Part shown: positions 1-8,200 of the stretch, in pieces
How the letters are laid out: every line of letters starts with the position of its first letter
How positions within the stretch are numbered: position 1 is the first letter of the stretch
DNA from: CAYPEL01 sp964409635
GTDB taxonomy: Bacteria; Pseudomonadota; Gammaproteobacteria; DSM-19610
Direction of reading: 5' to 3'
Assembly: GCA_964409635.1 (NCBI GenBank)
Contig: CAYPEL010000012.1
Span: forward strand, 1-31,668
DNA length: 31,668 nucleotides
Translations under genes and position numbers: made by a program
Notes under the pieces: generated by a model
Told to the model about the DNA's origin: nothing
Seen by the model: the letters and a program-made list of their open reading frames with translations, nothing else
Database searches by the model: none

Positions 1-103
1 GATTATGCGACACGCTGTTTACAGACCATCGGCAGCAGGGATGCTGCCGTTGAGCGCACAGGGATGTTTCACAGCGGGTCTGTAAACAGCACGCCGCATA
101 ATC
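1..103. repeat. 103-bp nested palindromic element
   Basis: Two pairs of perfect arms nest inside each other: 1-9 with 95-103, and 14-27 with 77-90, separated by 4-nt internal loops (10-13 and 91-94). The middle holds a perfect 8-bp stem with a GGGA loop (30-37 with 42-49). The octamer CAGGGATG occurs twice (36-43 and 59-66). There is no T-tract, so it is not a classical rho-independent terminator. It looks like a mobile or REP-like intergenic repeat upstream of miaA. It begins exactly at the window edge, so it may extend further left. Family membership is inferred. Confidence 0.75.
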
Positions 104-154
104 AACGTACGTATTAGTACAGTGAAGCCAGAATTCCGTGTGAGTGAACAATAG

Positions 155-1105
155 ATGAATGCTAATAATTTACCACTCGCCATCATGTTAATGGGTCCAA
201 CGGCAGCGGGTAAAACCCGTTACGCGATTGATCTGGTCAAACAATTACCCGTCGATATCATCAGTGTGGATTCGGCTATGGTCTACCGCGGTATGGATAT
301 TGGCACCGCAAAGCCGGATGCCGATACGCTGCGTCAGGCGCCACACCATTTAATCGATATACGCGATCCGGCTGAGCCGTATTCGGCGGCAGGTTTTGCC
401 GCAGACGCTTTACGTCATATGGATGAAATTAGCCGCGCAAACCGGATTCCATTACTCACCGGCGGCACTATGCTCTATTTTCGTGCGCTGGAGCTGGGTT
501 TATCGGCACTGCCGGCCGCTGATCCTGAAGTACGCGCTCAGCTGGAAAACGAAGCGGCTTGTGACGGCTTGGAAGCCTTGCATCGCCGTTTGCAGGCCAT
601 AGATCCAACTGCGGCGGCGCGCATACATCCAAATGATCCACAGCGCGTCCAGCGTGCGCTTGAAGTCTATGCCGTGTCAGGTTCCACATTAACTGAGCAT
701 TTTAACAGGCAGTCGGCCAGCAAGGCGCCCTACCGGTTTCTAAAAATAGTCTTATCACCCGTTGACCGCGCCATTTTGCACGATAGAATAGGCCGGCGTT
801 TCACCCATATGCTCCAGCAGGGCTTTTTAGATGAGGTTCGGAATTTGTACCTGCGCAAGGATTTACACGCAGAACTTCCTGCAATACGTGCAGTTGGATA
901 CCGGCAGGCCTGGGCCTATTTTGACGGCAAGCTGGGTGAGGATGAATGGGTGGAACGGGCCGTCATCGCCACCCGCCAATACGCCAAACGTCAGCTTACC
1001 TGGTTACGCAGTGAAGCCGGGGCAGCGTGGTTAGATCCAGACCAGGCCGGGACGCTGGCGCAACTATTGAGGCGGATTGAGGAGAAGCGCGCAGCAACGA
1101 ATTGA
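155..1105 (+). CDS. miaA: tRNA dimethylallyltransferase MiaA
   Basis: Transfers a dimethylallyl group from DMAPP to N6 of A37 in tRNAs reading UNN codons, the first step of ms2i6A synthesis in the cytoplasm. The 316-residue length is normal. A P-loop, GPTAAGKT, lies at residues 14-21. Family signatures follow: ISVDSAMVYRGMDIGTAKP, the DIRDP segment, GGTMLYFRAL, RIHPNDPQRVQRALEV and the C-terminal AVGYRQAWAYFDG and ATRQYAKRQLTWLR. The ATG at 155 places the P-loop where the family has it, although the ribosome-binding site upstream is weak. The gene is followed by hfq, as in enterobacteria; any mutL upstream would lie outside the window. Identification is secure. Confidence 0.97.
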   Translation: MNANNLPLAIMLMGPTAAGKTRYAIDLVKQLPVDIISVDSAMVYRGMDIGTAKPDADTLRQAPHHLIDIRDPAEPYSAAGFAADALRHMDEISRANRIPLLTGGTMLYFRALELGLSALPAADPEVRAQLENEAACDGLEALHRRLQAIDPTAAARIHPNDPQRVQRALEVYAVSGSTLTEHFNRQSASKAPYRFLKIVLSPVDRAILHDRIGRRFTHMLQQGFLDEVRNLYLRKDLHAELPAIRAVGYRQAWAYFDGKLGEDEWVERAVIATRQYAKRQLTWLRSEAGAAWLDPDQAGTLAQLLRRIEEKRAATN

Positions 1106-1133
1106 GTGTGCTAGAATTTTGGTCTGAGGCTCC

Positions 1134-1161
1134 TTGAAGAAAATAAAAGCTGGCCTATATC
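1134..1161 (+). promoter_or_regulatory. candidate sigma-70 promoter for hfq
   Basis: TTGAAG (1134-1139) and TATATC (1156-1161) are separated by 16 nt in the 215-nt miaA-hfq gap, leaving a leader of about 150 nt before the hfq ATG. Seen by eye only; the -10 departs from consensus at its end. Confidence 0.3.
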
Positions 1162-1320
1162 GCAATGCTCACCTTTGAAGCTAAAATAGTAGACTGATTA
1201 GTTTGCGATAACTGACGTGAGTCGCAGGGGCTGCAAATTCGTCTTTAAAATATCCAAAGAAAAGACTTTTTGCAGGGAAATTAAATTTTGGTACACGTAA
1301 CGAGAAGAAGGAGAAATGAC

Positions 1321-1572
1321 ATGGCCAGAGGGCAGTCACTACAAGAACCCTTCCTGAATACCTTAAGGAAAGAGCGTATTCCAGTTTCCATTTACCTGGT
1401 CAACGGGATCAAATTGCAGGGCCAGATAGAATCATTTGACCAGTTTGTTGTGTTGCTTAAGAACAGTGTCAGCCAGATGGTATACAAACACGCCATCTCT
1501 ACAGTTGTCCCGGCACGTAATGTCCGCCTGGCTCCGGAAGAAGACAGCGATGCAGAAGCAGGTAACAGTTAA
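1321..1572 (+). CDS. hfq: RNA chaperone Hfq
   Basis: Hexameric Sm-like RNA chaperone that pairs small RNAs with mRNAs. The product has 83 residues. It starts MARGQSLQEPFLNTLRKERIPVS and contains the Sm1 segment VSIYLVNGIKLQGQIESFDQ, the Sm2 segment YKHAISTVVPAR and a short acidic tail (EEDSDAEAGNS). The ATG at 1321 is chosen over an upstream TTG at 1288. It gives the standard N-terminus and is preceded by AAGAAGGAG (1305-1313). The short C-terminal tail, compared with 102 residues in E. coli, is common outside the enterobacteria. The gene stands before hflX in the conserved hfq-hflX-hflKC order. Confidence 0.97.
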   Translation: MARGQSLQEPFLNTLRKERIPVSIYLVNGIKLQGQIESFDQFVVLLKNSVSQMVYKHAISTVVPARNVRLAPEEDSDAEAGNS

Positions 1573-1629
1573 ACTTTTCTGCCGTGCAGTCTCAGTACGG
1601 GCTATTTGTGCGGCTTAAAAGGCTCTGTT

Positions 1630-2949
1630 TTGTTTGAACGTCCGCAAAGTGGCGAGTCGGCTGTGCTGGTGCATATTGATCAGCCGGGTTGTACCGATCA
1701 TGACGATCTGTTGGAATTCACAGACCTCGTGCGATCGGCGGGCGCTATACCGGTTGCGACGGTAACCGGCCGGCGTGCGACTGCCGATGCAAAATATTAC
1801 ATCGGCAAGGGCAAGGCGGAATCTGTTGTCGAAGAAATACGCTCGGGTCAGGCCGATGTCGTGATCTTCAATCACGAACTATCACCCAGTCAGGAACGTA
1901 ACCTCGAGAAATTGTTTGCCTGCCGTGTGCTCGATCGAACCAGCCTGATCCTGGATATATTTGCCCAGCGGGCACGCTCCTTTGAAGGTAAATTACAGGT
2001 GGAACTGGCTCAATTGCGGCATTTGTCTACCCGGCTGGTTAGGGGCTGGAGTCACCTGGAACGGCAAAAGGGCGGCATCGGCTTACGCGGGCCGGGTGAA
2101 ACCCAGTTGGAAACTGACCGCCGCTTACTGGCGGTTCGAATCAAACAGATTAACCATAAACTCGAAAAAGTCCGTAGCCAGCGCGCCCAGGGGCGCCGTG
2201 CCAGGCACCGCGCTGAAGTGCCCACGCTGTCGCTTGTAGGCTATACCAACGCCGGTAAATCCACCTTATTTAACCGTTTCTGTGGCGCGGATGTGTACGC
2301 CGCAGACCAATTATTTGCGACCCTTGATCCTACCCTGCGGCGCTTTGAATTGCCCGGTTTTGGCCCCATTGTGCTAGCGGATACAGTCGGCTTTATCCGC
2401 AATTTACCGCACGAACTGGTGGCTGCATTTCGTTCCACGCTGGAAGAAACCGTGCAGGCGGATTTGTTATTACACGTCATCGATTCGCACGATGCCGACC
2501 GGCATACCCGCATTGAGCAGGTCGATGAAGTGCTGGATTCCATTGGCGCTGGCGATATACCACAGCTGCTGGTCTACAATAAAATTGACGCATCGGGCGA
2601 ACCTGCCAAACTGCTGGAGGATAGCAGTGGGCCAGTCGCCAGGGTTTGGTGTTCGGCTAAAACCGCTGACGGGCTTGACCTGCTAGAAGAAGCTATCAGC
2701 CGGTTTCTACTACCAGACCGGGTCATCGGTTGGCTTCAGCTGCCGGCAGATTCAGGTAAGCTACGGGCGCAGCTTTACCAACTGGGCGAGGTGTTGACCG
2801 ATAGCCCGGATGAGCTGGGTGGTTGGTGGCTAAAGATCAAAATCGGCCGTTCTGAACTCGAGCGATTATTCCTCGCCGAAGGTGTTGAATATCCCTTGTT
2901 TGATGATACAGTCGAGCATCCTGTTGCGGTCGCGGCCCAAGGTCAATAA
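1630..2949 (+). CDS. hflX: GTPase HflX (ribosome-splitting/rescue GTPase)
   Basis: Ribosome-associated GTPase that splits stalled 70S ribosomes under stress. The protein has about 439 residues. It has the HflX N-domain (AVLVHIDQ... SPSQERNLEKLFACRVLDRT), the glycine-rich linker GGIGLRGPGETQLETDRR, the P-loop VGYTNAGKSTLFN, the G3 motif DTVGFIRNLPHELVAAFRSTLEE and the G4 motif NKID. I prefer a TTG start at 1630, giving MFERPQSGESAVLVHI, because this matches the usual HflX N-terminus (MFDRY... in E. coli). AAAAGG (1617-1622) lies 7 nt upstream of it. An in-frame TTG at 1606 would add eight residues without a better site. The gap after hfq is 57 nt, which suggests cotranscription. Confidence 0.95.
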   Translation: MFERPQSGESAVLVHIDQPGCTDHDDLLEFTDLVRSAGAIPVATVTGRRATADAKYYIGKGKAESVVEEIRSGQADVVIFNHELSPSQERNLEKLFACRVLDRTSLILDIFAQRARSFEGKLQVELAQLRHLSTRLVRGWSHLERQKGGIGLRGPGETQLETDRRLLAVRIKQINHKLEKVRSQRAQGRRARHRAEVPTLSLVGYTNAGKSTLFNRFCGADVYAADQLFATLDPTLRRFELPGFGPIVLADTVGFIRNLPHELVAAFRSTLEETVQADLLLHVIDSHDADRHTRIEQVDEVLDSIGAGDIPQLLVYNKIDASGEPAKLLEDSSGPVARVWCSAKTADGLDLLEEAISRFLLPDRVIGWLQLPADSGKLRAQLYQLGEVLTDSPDELGGWWLKIKIGRSELERLFLAEGVEYPLFDDTVEHPVAVAAQGQ

Positions 2950-2961
2950 AATCCTATTCTT

Positions 2962-2983
2962 TGGGCGGTGGTGCAACCGCCCA
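2962..2983 (+). other. intercistronic hairpin between hflX and hflK
   Basis: A perfect 8-bp stem, TGGGCGGT (2962-2969) with ACCGCCCA (2976-2983), has a 6-nt loop. No T-tract follows on either strand. It is more likely an RNA processing or stability element than an intrinsic terminator. Confidence 0.5.
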
Positions 2984-3025
2984 GACAAAGCAAAATAAAC
3001 TCAACTCAACTTACTGGAGTCAAAC

Positions 3026-4213
3026 ATGGCCTGGAATGAACCGGGTGGGAACAACAAAGATCCTTGGGGTAGCCGGGGTAATCAAGGCCCACCAGATCTC
3101 GACGAAGTCGTGCGCAAAATGCAAAACAAGCTGGGTGGCTTGTTTGGTGGCGGCAAAGGCGGCGCTGGCAGTAAAAAGGGCGGGCCATCGTTTGCCGCAT
3201 TAGGCCTGATCTTACTGCTTGGCGCCATTGTCTGGCTCTTCACCGGAATATATATCGTAGATGCCGGTAAGCAGGGGGTGGTGCTGCGCTTCGGTGAATA
3301 TACAAAAGCAACTCAGCCTGGGCCGCATTGGCACATCCCCTACCCAATTGAACAGGTTGAAATCGTGGATGTCGAGCAACGCCGCTTTGTAGAAATTGGT
3401 TACCGGTCTGCCGGTGGTGGCCAAAATGCCGTGGTGGTTCCGCGTGAGGCATTGATGCTGACGCAGGATGAAAATATCGTCAATATTCAGCTCGCTGTGC
3501 AATACCAGGTCAGCGATCCGCGTGAATTCCTGTTTAACGTGCGTGACCCGGAACTTGTTCTGAAGCAAGTGGCGGAAAGTGCTATCCGAGAAGTAGTCGG
3601 GAGAAGTGAAATGGACTTTATACTCAAGGAAGGACGCGCTGAAGTTGTCAGTAGTACCAAGACGGTTATGCAGGCCATCCTGGATGAATTCAAAAGTGGT
3701 TTGTTAGTATCGGATGTTAACTTGCAGGATGCACAACCTCCCGACGATGTACAGGCTGCATTTTCCGATGCCATCAAGGCGCGCGAAGACAAGGAACGTT
3801 TGAAAAATGAAGCAGAAGCCTACGCCAATGATATTGTGCCAAAGGCGCGCGGCGCAGCAGCGCGGCAGATTCAAGAAGCCGAAGCTTACAAAGCAGCCGT
3901 GACTGCGAAGTCGGAAGGTGAGGCTAATCGATTTGAAGCCTTGCTGGTTGAATATAAAAAAGCCCCGCTAGTGACGCGCAAACGTTTGTATCTCGATACC
4001 ATCGAGTCCGTCATGAGTTCCAGCAGCAAAGTACTGGTCGACACCGATTCCGGTAGCAGCCTGATGTATTTGCCCATCGACAAGTTGCTGGAAAATGCAG
4101 CATCTACCCGCGCTTCCACTAAATCAATGGATAGTGCGCCGTCCTCCGTCCGCCGCCAAACCGGTTCACAAGGTGGGCCACGTTCATCACGCAGTACAAG
4201 GGAGCCACGCTAA
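3026..4213 (+). CDS. hflK: FtsH protease modulator HflK
   Basis: Inner-membrane SPFH/prohibitin-type protein that assembles with HflC into the cage around FtsH and modulates its proteolysis. The 395 residues comprise a Gly/Lys-rich cytoplasmic N-terminus (residues 1-54), one membrane segment at about 56-77, an SPFH domain starting IYIVDAGKQGVVLRFGEYTK, a long charged helical region (KAREDKERLKNEAEAYANDIVPKARG) and a Ser/Arg-rich tail. GGAG (3016-3019) precedes the ATG. The stop overlaps the hflC start by one base (TAATG), which indicates translational coupling with its obligate partner. Confidence 0.96.
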   Translation: MAWNEPGGNNKDPWGSRGNQGPPDLDEVVRKMQNKLGGLFGGGKGGAGSKKGGPSFAALGLILLLGAIVWLFTGIYIVDAGKQGVVLRFGEYTKATQPGPHWHIPYPIEQVEIVDVEQRRFVEIGYRSAGGGQNAVVVPREALMLTQDENIVNIQLAVQYQVSDPREFLFNVRDPELVLKQVAESAIREVVGRSEMDFILKEGRAEVVSSTKTVMQAILDEFKSGLLVSDVNLQDAQPPDDVQAAFSDAIKAREDKERLKNEAEAYANDIVPKARGAAARQIQEAEAYKAAVTAKSEGEANRFEALLVEYKKAPLVTRKRLYLDTIESVMSSSSKVLVDTDSGSSLMYLPIDKLLENAASTRASTKSMDSAPSSVRRQTGSQGGPRSSRSTREPR

Positions 4214-5085
4214 TGGCTAATGCAAAGGGTTTCTTTTTCGTGCTGGCGCTGGTCAGTGCTTCAATTGCAGCGTTTTCGATGTTTACGGTCAACGAATGGG
4301 AAAAGGCGCTGATGTTCCGTTTGGGTGAAATCCGCAAATCTGATTACGATCCGGGGCTGTATTTTAAAATCCCCTTCATTAACAATGTGCGCAAGTTTGA
4401 CGGCCGTGTCCTGACACTGGATGTTGATCCGGAACGTTTTCTGACCGTTGAAAAGAAGAACGTCATTGTCGATTCTTTCGTGATGTGGAAAATTGCCGAT
4501 GTCGAGCGTTATTACACGGCTGTGGCGGGTAACGAACGTAGTGCACGCTTGCGCCTGGAACAGATTGTTAAAGATGGAATGCGCAGTCTATTTGGTAAAC
4601 GTACCATCAATGAAGTTATTTCAGGTGAACGCCGGGAAGTCATGACTAAGTTGACCGCAGCGGCTAACCGGCAGGCAAACCAAATCGGCATCAGCATCGT
4701 TGACGTACGTGTTAAGCGTATTGATTTGCCGGACGAAGTCAGTGACTCGGTGTATCGGCGTATGCAGGCCGAGCGCTCCCGGGTAGCAAAAGAATTCCGT
4801 TCGGAAGGTGCCGAGGAAGGAGAAAAGATTCGTGCCAATGCAGACCGGCAACGGCAAATTTTATTGGCTGAAGCCTACCGTGACGCCGAGAAACTTCGTG
4901 GCCAGGGTGATGCTACAGCCGCAGATACCTATGCCCAGGCCTACAATAAGGATGCCGAATTTTATGCGTTCACTCGCAGTCTAAATGCTTACCGGCAGAC
5001 CTTTTCAAAAGGCAGCGACCTGTTGGTATTAGAACCTGACAGTGAGTTCTTCCAGTACTTTAATCAGATGAATATCAAGCCCTGA
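4213..5085 (+). CDS. hflC: FtsH protease modulator HflC
   Basis: Partner of HflK in the periplasm-facing HflKC assembly that regulates FtsH. The 290 residues start with an N-terminal membrane anchor (residues about 5-22). The SPFH domain follows (VNEWEKALMFRLGEI... DPGLYFKIPFINNVRKFDGRVLTLD), and then the helical stretch RRMQAERSRVAKEFRSEGAEEGEKIRANADRQ typical of HflC. The start overlaps the hflK stop by one base. An intrinsic terminator lies 35 nt after the stop, so the hflKC transcript probably ends there in part. Confidence 0.96.
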   Translation: MANAKGFFFVLALVSASIAAFSMFTVNEWEKALMFRLGEIRKSDYDPGLYFKIPFINNVRKFDGRVLTLDVDPERFLTVEKKNVIVDSFVMWKIADVERYYTAVAGNERSARLRLEQIVKDGMRSLFGKRTINEVISGERREVMTKLTAAANRQANQIGISIVDVRVKRIDLPDEVSDSVYRRMQAERSRVAKEFRSEGAEEGEKIRANADRQRQILLAEAYRDAEKLRGQGDATAADTYAQAYNKDAEFYAFTRSLNAYRQTFSKGSDLLVLEPDSEFFQYFNQMNIKP

Positions 5086-5120
5086 GTAGCGGCGGCTGTT
5101 GCATCGGGTAAGATTCTTTC

Positions 5121-5149
5121 CGGGCGATGGCAATCGCCCGTATTTTTTT
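5121..5149 (+). terminator. rho-independent terminator after hflC
   Basis: A perfect 8-bp GC-rich stem, CGGGCGAT (5121-5128) with ATCGCCCG (5133-5140), has a GGCA loop and is followed by TATTTTTTT (5141-5149). This is a textbook intrinsic terminator. It overlaps the first possible ATG (5127) of the next reading frame, an argument against that ATG being the translation start. Confidence 0.85.
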
Positions 5150-5159
5150 GAGGAATGCC

Positions 5160-5342
5160 GTGCAGGATCTGTTAACAGCTCTGGCGTTGTTGTTGGTGAT
5201 TGAAGGGATAATCCCGTTTGTCAGTCCTGACGGTTTACGGCGCATGCTGGCAACGCTGGCTGAAATGGATGACCGGACCGTGCGTATCACGGGTCTGGTA
5301 ACGATGCTAATTGGTGTCGGCCTGTTATACCTGGTGCGCTAA
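5160..5342 (+). CDS. small inner-membrane protein, DUF2065 (YjeT-like)
   Basis: A 60-residue protein with two hydrophobic segments: LLTALALLLVIEGIIPFVSP near the N-terminus and TGLVTMLIGVGLLYLVR at the end. This matches the DUF2065/YjeT family that sits between hflC and purA or hisZ in many proteobacteria; no biochemical role is established. I choose the GTG at 5160, which has TGAGGA (5149-5154) six bases upstream. An in-frame ATG at 5127 lies inside the terminator hairpin and has no ribosome-binding site. The gene ends 10 nt before hisZ, so the two are probably cotranscribed. Confidence 0.8.
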   Translation: MQDLLTALALLLVIEGIIPFVSPDGLRRMLATLAEMDDRTVRITGLVTMLIGVGLLYLVR

Positions 5343-5352
5343 GAACTAAGCT

Positions 5353-6537
5353 ATGACAAAGAATAATCGCTGGTTACTACCGGATGGTGTAGAAGAAATC
5401 CTGCCGGCCCAGGCCAGGCTGCTGGAACAATTACGCCGCGAATTACTGGATATGTACAGTAGCTGGGGTTATGAGTTGATTATTCCCCCGTTTGCAGAAT
5501 ACCTGGAGTCACTGCTGACCGGCACTGGCAATGAACTTGATCTGAAAACCTTCAAGCTGATTGATCAGTTATCCGGCCGCCTGTTAGGTATTCGTGCCGA
5601 TATGACACCGCAGGCAGCCCGGATTGATACCCACCGGCTACAGCGTGAAGCGCCAAGCCGCTTATGTTATCTGGGCACGGTGTTGCATACACTGCCCGAC
5701 GGTTTCTCCGGGTCGCGCAGTCCCATGCAAGTAGGTGCAGAACTGTTTGGACATAGCGGTATCGAGAGTGATGCCGAAATCCTTGAATTGATGGTAGCGA
5801 CGCTGCAGCTGACGGGCATCCAGGATGTGCATATTGATCTGGGGCATGTGGGTATTTTCCGTGGCTTGTCGGCAGAGGCAAAACTAGATCGCGAACAGGA
5901 AACAGTCTTGTTTGACGCTTTGCAGCGCAAGGCGGTACCGGAAATAAACCAGTTTTTGCACCAGCTGGATTTGGCTGATGCACACCGTGCTGCACTGAAT
6001 GGACTGGCAAATCTGAACGGTGGTGAAGAAGTATTTGAACAGGCAGGCGCGTTGCTGAAAAATTGTGGCAATGCAGCTAATGCTGCATTGGCTAATCTCA
6101 AGGCGATCACCGGGCTGGTACGCAAGCGCATGCCCGGTGTTGATTTTGACTTTGATCTTGCCGAGTTGCGTGGTTATGAATACCAGACCGGCGTGGTTTT
6201 TGCCGCCTACGTGGCAGGCCACGGCCAGGAGATTGCACGCGGTGGCCGGTATGATCAGATAGGCAAGGAATTCGGCAGTGCCCGGCCTGCGACTGGTTTC
6301 AGTACGGATTTACGCACATTGATCGCGCTCGGCAATCGTCAGGCGCAGGAACAGCAGGCTGTGATCTTAGCGCCTTGTAAAGAGGATGTTTTGCTGGTTA
6401 ATAAAGTACAGGCGTTGCGCGCTTCGGGTGAAGTTGTGATTTATGAACTGCCGGGGCAGCCGGGTAAAGTTTCTGAATTAGGTTGTACTCGTAAATTGGC
6501 CTGGGATGGTCAAGCATGGGCCGTTGAAAAGATTTAA
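5353..6537 (+). CDS. hisZ: ATP phosphoribosyltransferase regulatory subunit HisZ
   Basis: Regulatory subunit that activates and confers histidine feedback on the short form of HisG, the first enzyme of histidine synthesis. It is a paralogue of histidyl-tRNA synthetase without aminoacylation activity. The 394 residues show the class II synthetase-like core: RWLLPDGVEEILPAQARLLEQLRRELLD, the FKLIDQLSGRLLGIRADMTPQAARID segment and the motif-3-like ARGGRYDQIGKEFGSARPATGFS. The C-terminus lacks the anticodon-binding domain. Its presence predicts a short-form HisG elsewhere in the genome. The hflC-hisZ-purA order is familiar in beta- and gammaproteobacteria. Confidence 0.95.
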   Translation: MTKNNRWLLPDGVEEILPAQARLLEQLRRELLDMYSSWGYELIIPPFAEYLESLLTGTGNELDLKTFKLIDQLSGRLLGIRADMTPQAARIDTHRLQREAPSRLCYLGTVLHTLPDGFSGSRSPMQVGAELFGHSGIESDAEILELMVATLQLTGIQDVHIDLGHVGIFRGLSAEAKLDREQETVLFDALQRKAVPEINQFLHQLDLADAHRAALNGLANLNGGEEVFEQAGALLKNCGNAANAALANLKAITGLVRKRMPGVDFDFDLAELRGYEYQTGVVFAAYVAGHGQEIARGGRYDQIGKEFGSARPATGFSTDLRTLIALGNRQAQEQQAVILAPCKEDVLLVNKVQALRASGEVVIYELPGQPGKVSELGCTRKLAWDGQAWAVEKI

Positions 6538-6555
6538 GGGGCCTCTAAAATTTTC

Positions 6556-6578
6556 GTAGGATGGGCAACTCACCCTAC
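6556..6578. repeat. short, degenerate GTAGGGTGGG-type palindrome
   Basis: GTAGGATGGG (6556-6565) faces CACCCTAC (6571-6578) across a short spacer in the hisZ-purA gap. It resembles the better-preserved elements at 13050-13108 and 30486-30543 and is probably a reduced copy of the same intergenic repeat. Confidence 0.5.
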
Positions 6579-6642
6579 AAGCGTTTGCGGTAACCTCCTT
6601 AAGACAGGGCGCTAGTGTAAATTAATTTAGGATCAAACTGAG

Positions 6643-7935
6643 ATGGGAAAGAACGTCGTAATTATAGGTACCCAGTGGGGTGACGAAGGCAAGGGCAAGA
6701 TCGTAGATCTGCTGACTGACCGGGCAGCGGCAGTGGTTCGATTCCAGGGCGGTCATAACGCTGGCCACACACTGGTCATCGAAGGCAAAAAAACGGTATT
6801 ACACCTCATCCCGTCCGGTGTGCTGCGCAATAATGTCCGCTGCCTGATTGGTAATGGTGTGGTGCTGTCCCCGGCGGCGTTGCTCGAAGAGATCGATATG
6901 CTGGAGCAGGGTGGTATACCCGCACGCGAACGGCTGGGCATCAGTGAATCCTGTCCACTGATCCTGCCGTACCACATAGCACTTGACCAGGCGCGCGAAG
7001 TGGCGCGTGGCAAGAAAGCGATCGGCACGACCGGCCGCGGTATCGGGCCTGCTTACGAAGATAAAATTTCGCGGCGTGGAATTCGGTTGGGTGAACTGCT
7101 CGAACCGGAGCATTTTAAAGAGCGCTTGCGGGATGTTATGGACTACCACAATTTCTCCCTGAAGCATTATTTCAAGACAAAGGCAGTCGATTATCAGGCA
7201 GTACTGGACGAAGCCCTGGCCCAGGCTGAAAAGATTGCACCGCTGGTCGCGGATGTTCCCGGTGTGCTTGAACAGATGCGGCGTGATGGTGAAAACGTGA
7301 TGTTCGAAGGTGCGCAGGGCGCCTTGCTGGATATTGACCACGGTACCTACCCCTATGTGACATCTTCAAACACGACGGCTGGTGGCGCGGCGTGCGGCAG
7401 TGGTGTCGGCCCTTGTTCCCTCGATTATGTACTTGGAATCGTCAAGGCCTATACGACCCGGGTGGGCGCCGGTCCATTTCCTACGGAACTGTTTGATGAC
7501 GATGGTAATCACCTGGGTGAAAAAGGTCACGAATTCGGTGCCACAACCGGCCGGCAACGCCGTTGCGGCTGGCTGGATGCGGTTGCGCTGAAGCGTTCAC
7601 TGATTCTGAATAGCGTAACCGGCCTGTGTATCACCAAGCTTGATGTGCTCGACGGGCTGGACATCATCAAGATTGCGACGACCTACAAACTTAAAGGCAA
7701 GCAAATTGACGCGCCACCGGCCGGCGCGGATTTATTCGAACAGTGTGAACCGGTTTATATCGAAATGCCGGGCTGGAAAGAATCGACAGCGGGTGTCAAA
7801 TCAGTCAGTGATCTACCGCAGGCGGCCCGGGATTATCTCGACAGGATTGAAGCACTTTGTGAAACGCCGATCGCTATTATTTCAACTGGCCCGGATCGGC
7901 AAGAGACTATTATTGAACAACACCCGTTTGGGTAA
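6643..7935 (+). CDS. purA: adenylosuccinate synthetase PurA
   Basis: Joins IMP and aspartate using GTP to make adenylosuccinate, the first committed step from IMP to AMP. The 430 residues match the bacterial enzyme. The phosphate loop QWGDEGKGKIVD carries the catalytic Asp14. The GGHNAGHT motif carries His42. Further signatures are GTTGRGIGPAYEDK, the TFEGAQG-like FEGAQGALLDIDHGTYPYVTSSNTT, GATTGRQRRCGWLD and the C-terminal ISTGPDRQETI. AGGA lies about 10 nt upstream of the ATG. The 265-nt gap downstream (7936-8200) holds only short imperfect hairpins and no tRNA. Confidence 0.97.
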   Translation: MGKNVVIIGTQWGDEGKGKIVDLLTDRAAAVVRFQGGHNAGHTLVIEGKKTVLHLIPSGVLRNNVRCLIGNGVVLSPAALLEEIDMLEQGGIPARERLGISESCPLILPYHIALDQAREVARGKKAIGTTGRGIGPAYEDKISRRGIRLGELLEPEHFKERLRDVMDYHNFSLKHYFKTKAVDYQAVLDEALAQAEKIAPLVADVPGVLEQMRRDGENVMFEGAQGALLDIDHGTYPYVTSSNTTAGGAACGSGVGPCSLDYVLGIVKAYTTRVGAGPFPTELFDDDGNHLGEKGHEFGATTGRQRRCGWLDAVALKRSLILNSVTGLCITKLDVLDGLDIIKIATTYKLKGKQIDAPPAGADLFEQCEPVYIEMPGWKESTAGVKSVSDLPQAARDYLDRIEALCETPIAIISTGPDRQETIIEQHPFG

Positions 7936-8200
7936 GCGGGTGGCCACTTCCTAGCGCCGCTCCGTTATTGGCGCAGCACAAGCATCTACCGGTCAAGGCG
8001 CTGCCTGCCACACCTTGCATCTTCTTGTAAGGTTCAACTTTTACTAAAAATAGCCGTTATCACCGCTAGGTACGCACTGGTAATTAATGCGCAACCAACT
8101 GTTATTAAATTGAAAATAGAGTATTTAGCCGAGCTGATGGAGCGTTGTTTGGCTCAAGGGCTAATCATCTACGCCTTTAGATATAAGGATACTAAATTAG

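Noticed and set aside
2132..2142. GGTTCGAATC, a T-loop-like motif suggesting a tRNA
   Set aside because: It lies inside the hflX coding sequence and no acceptor or anticodon stem can be drawn around it.
6737..6745. GGTTCGATT as a second tRNA-like motif
   Set aside because: It is part of the purA reading frame, in the conserved VVRFQGGHNAGHT region.
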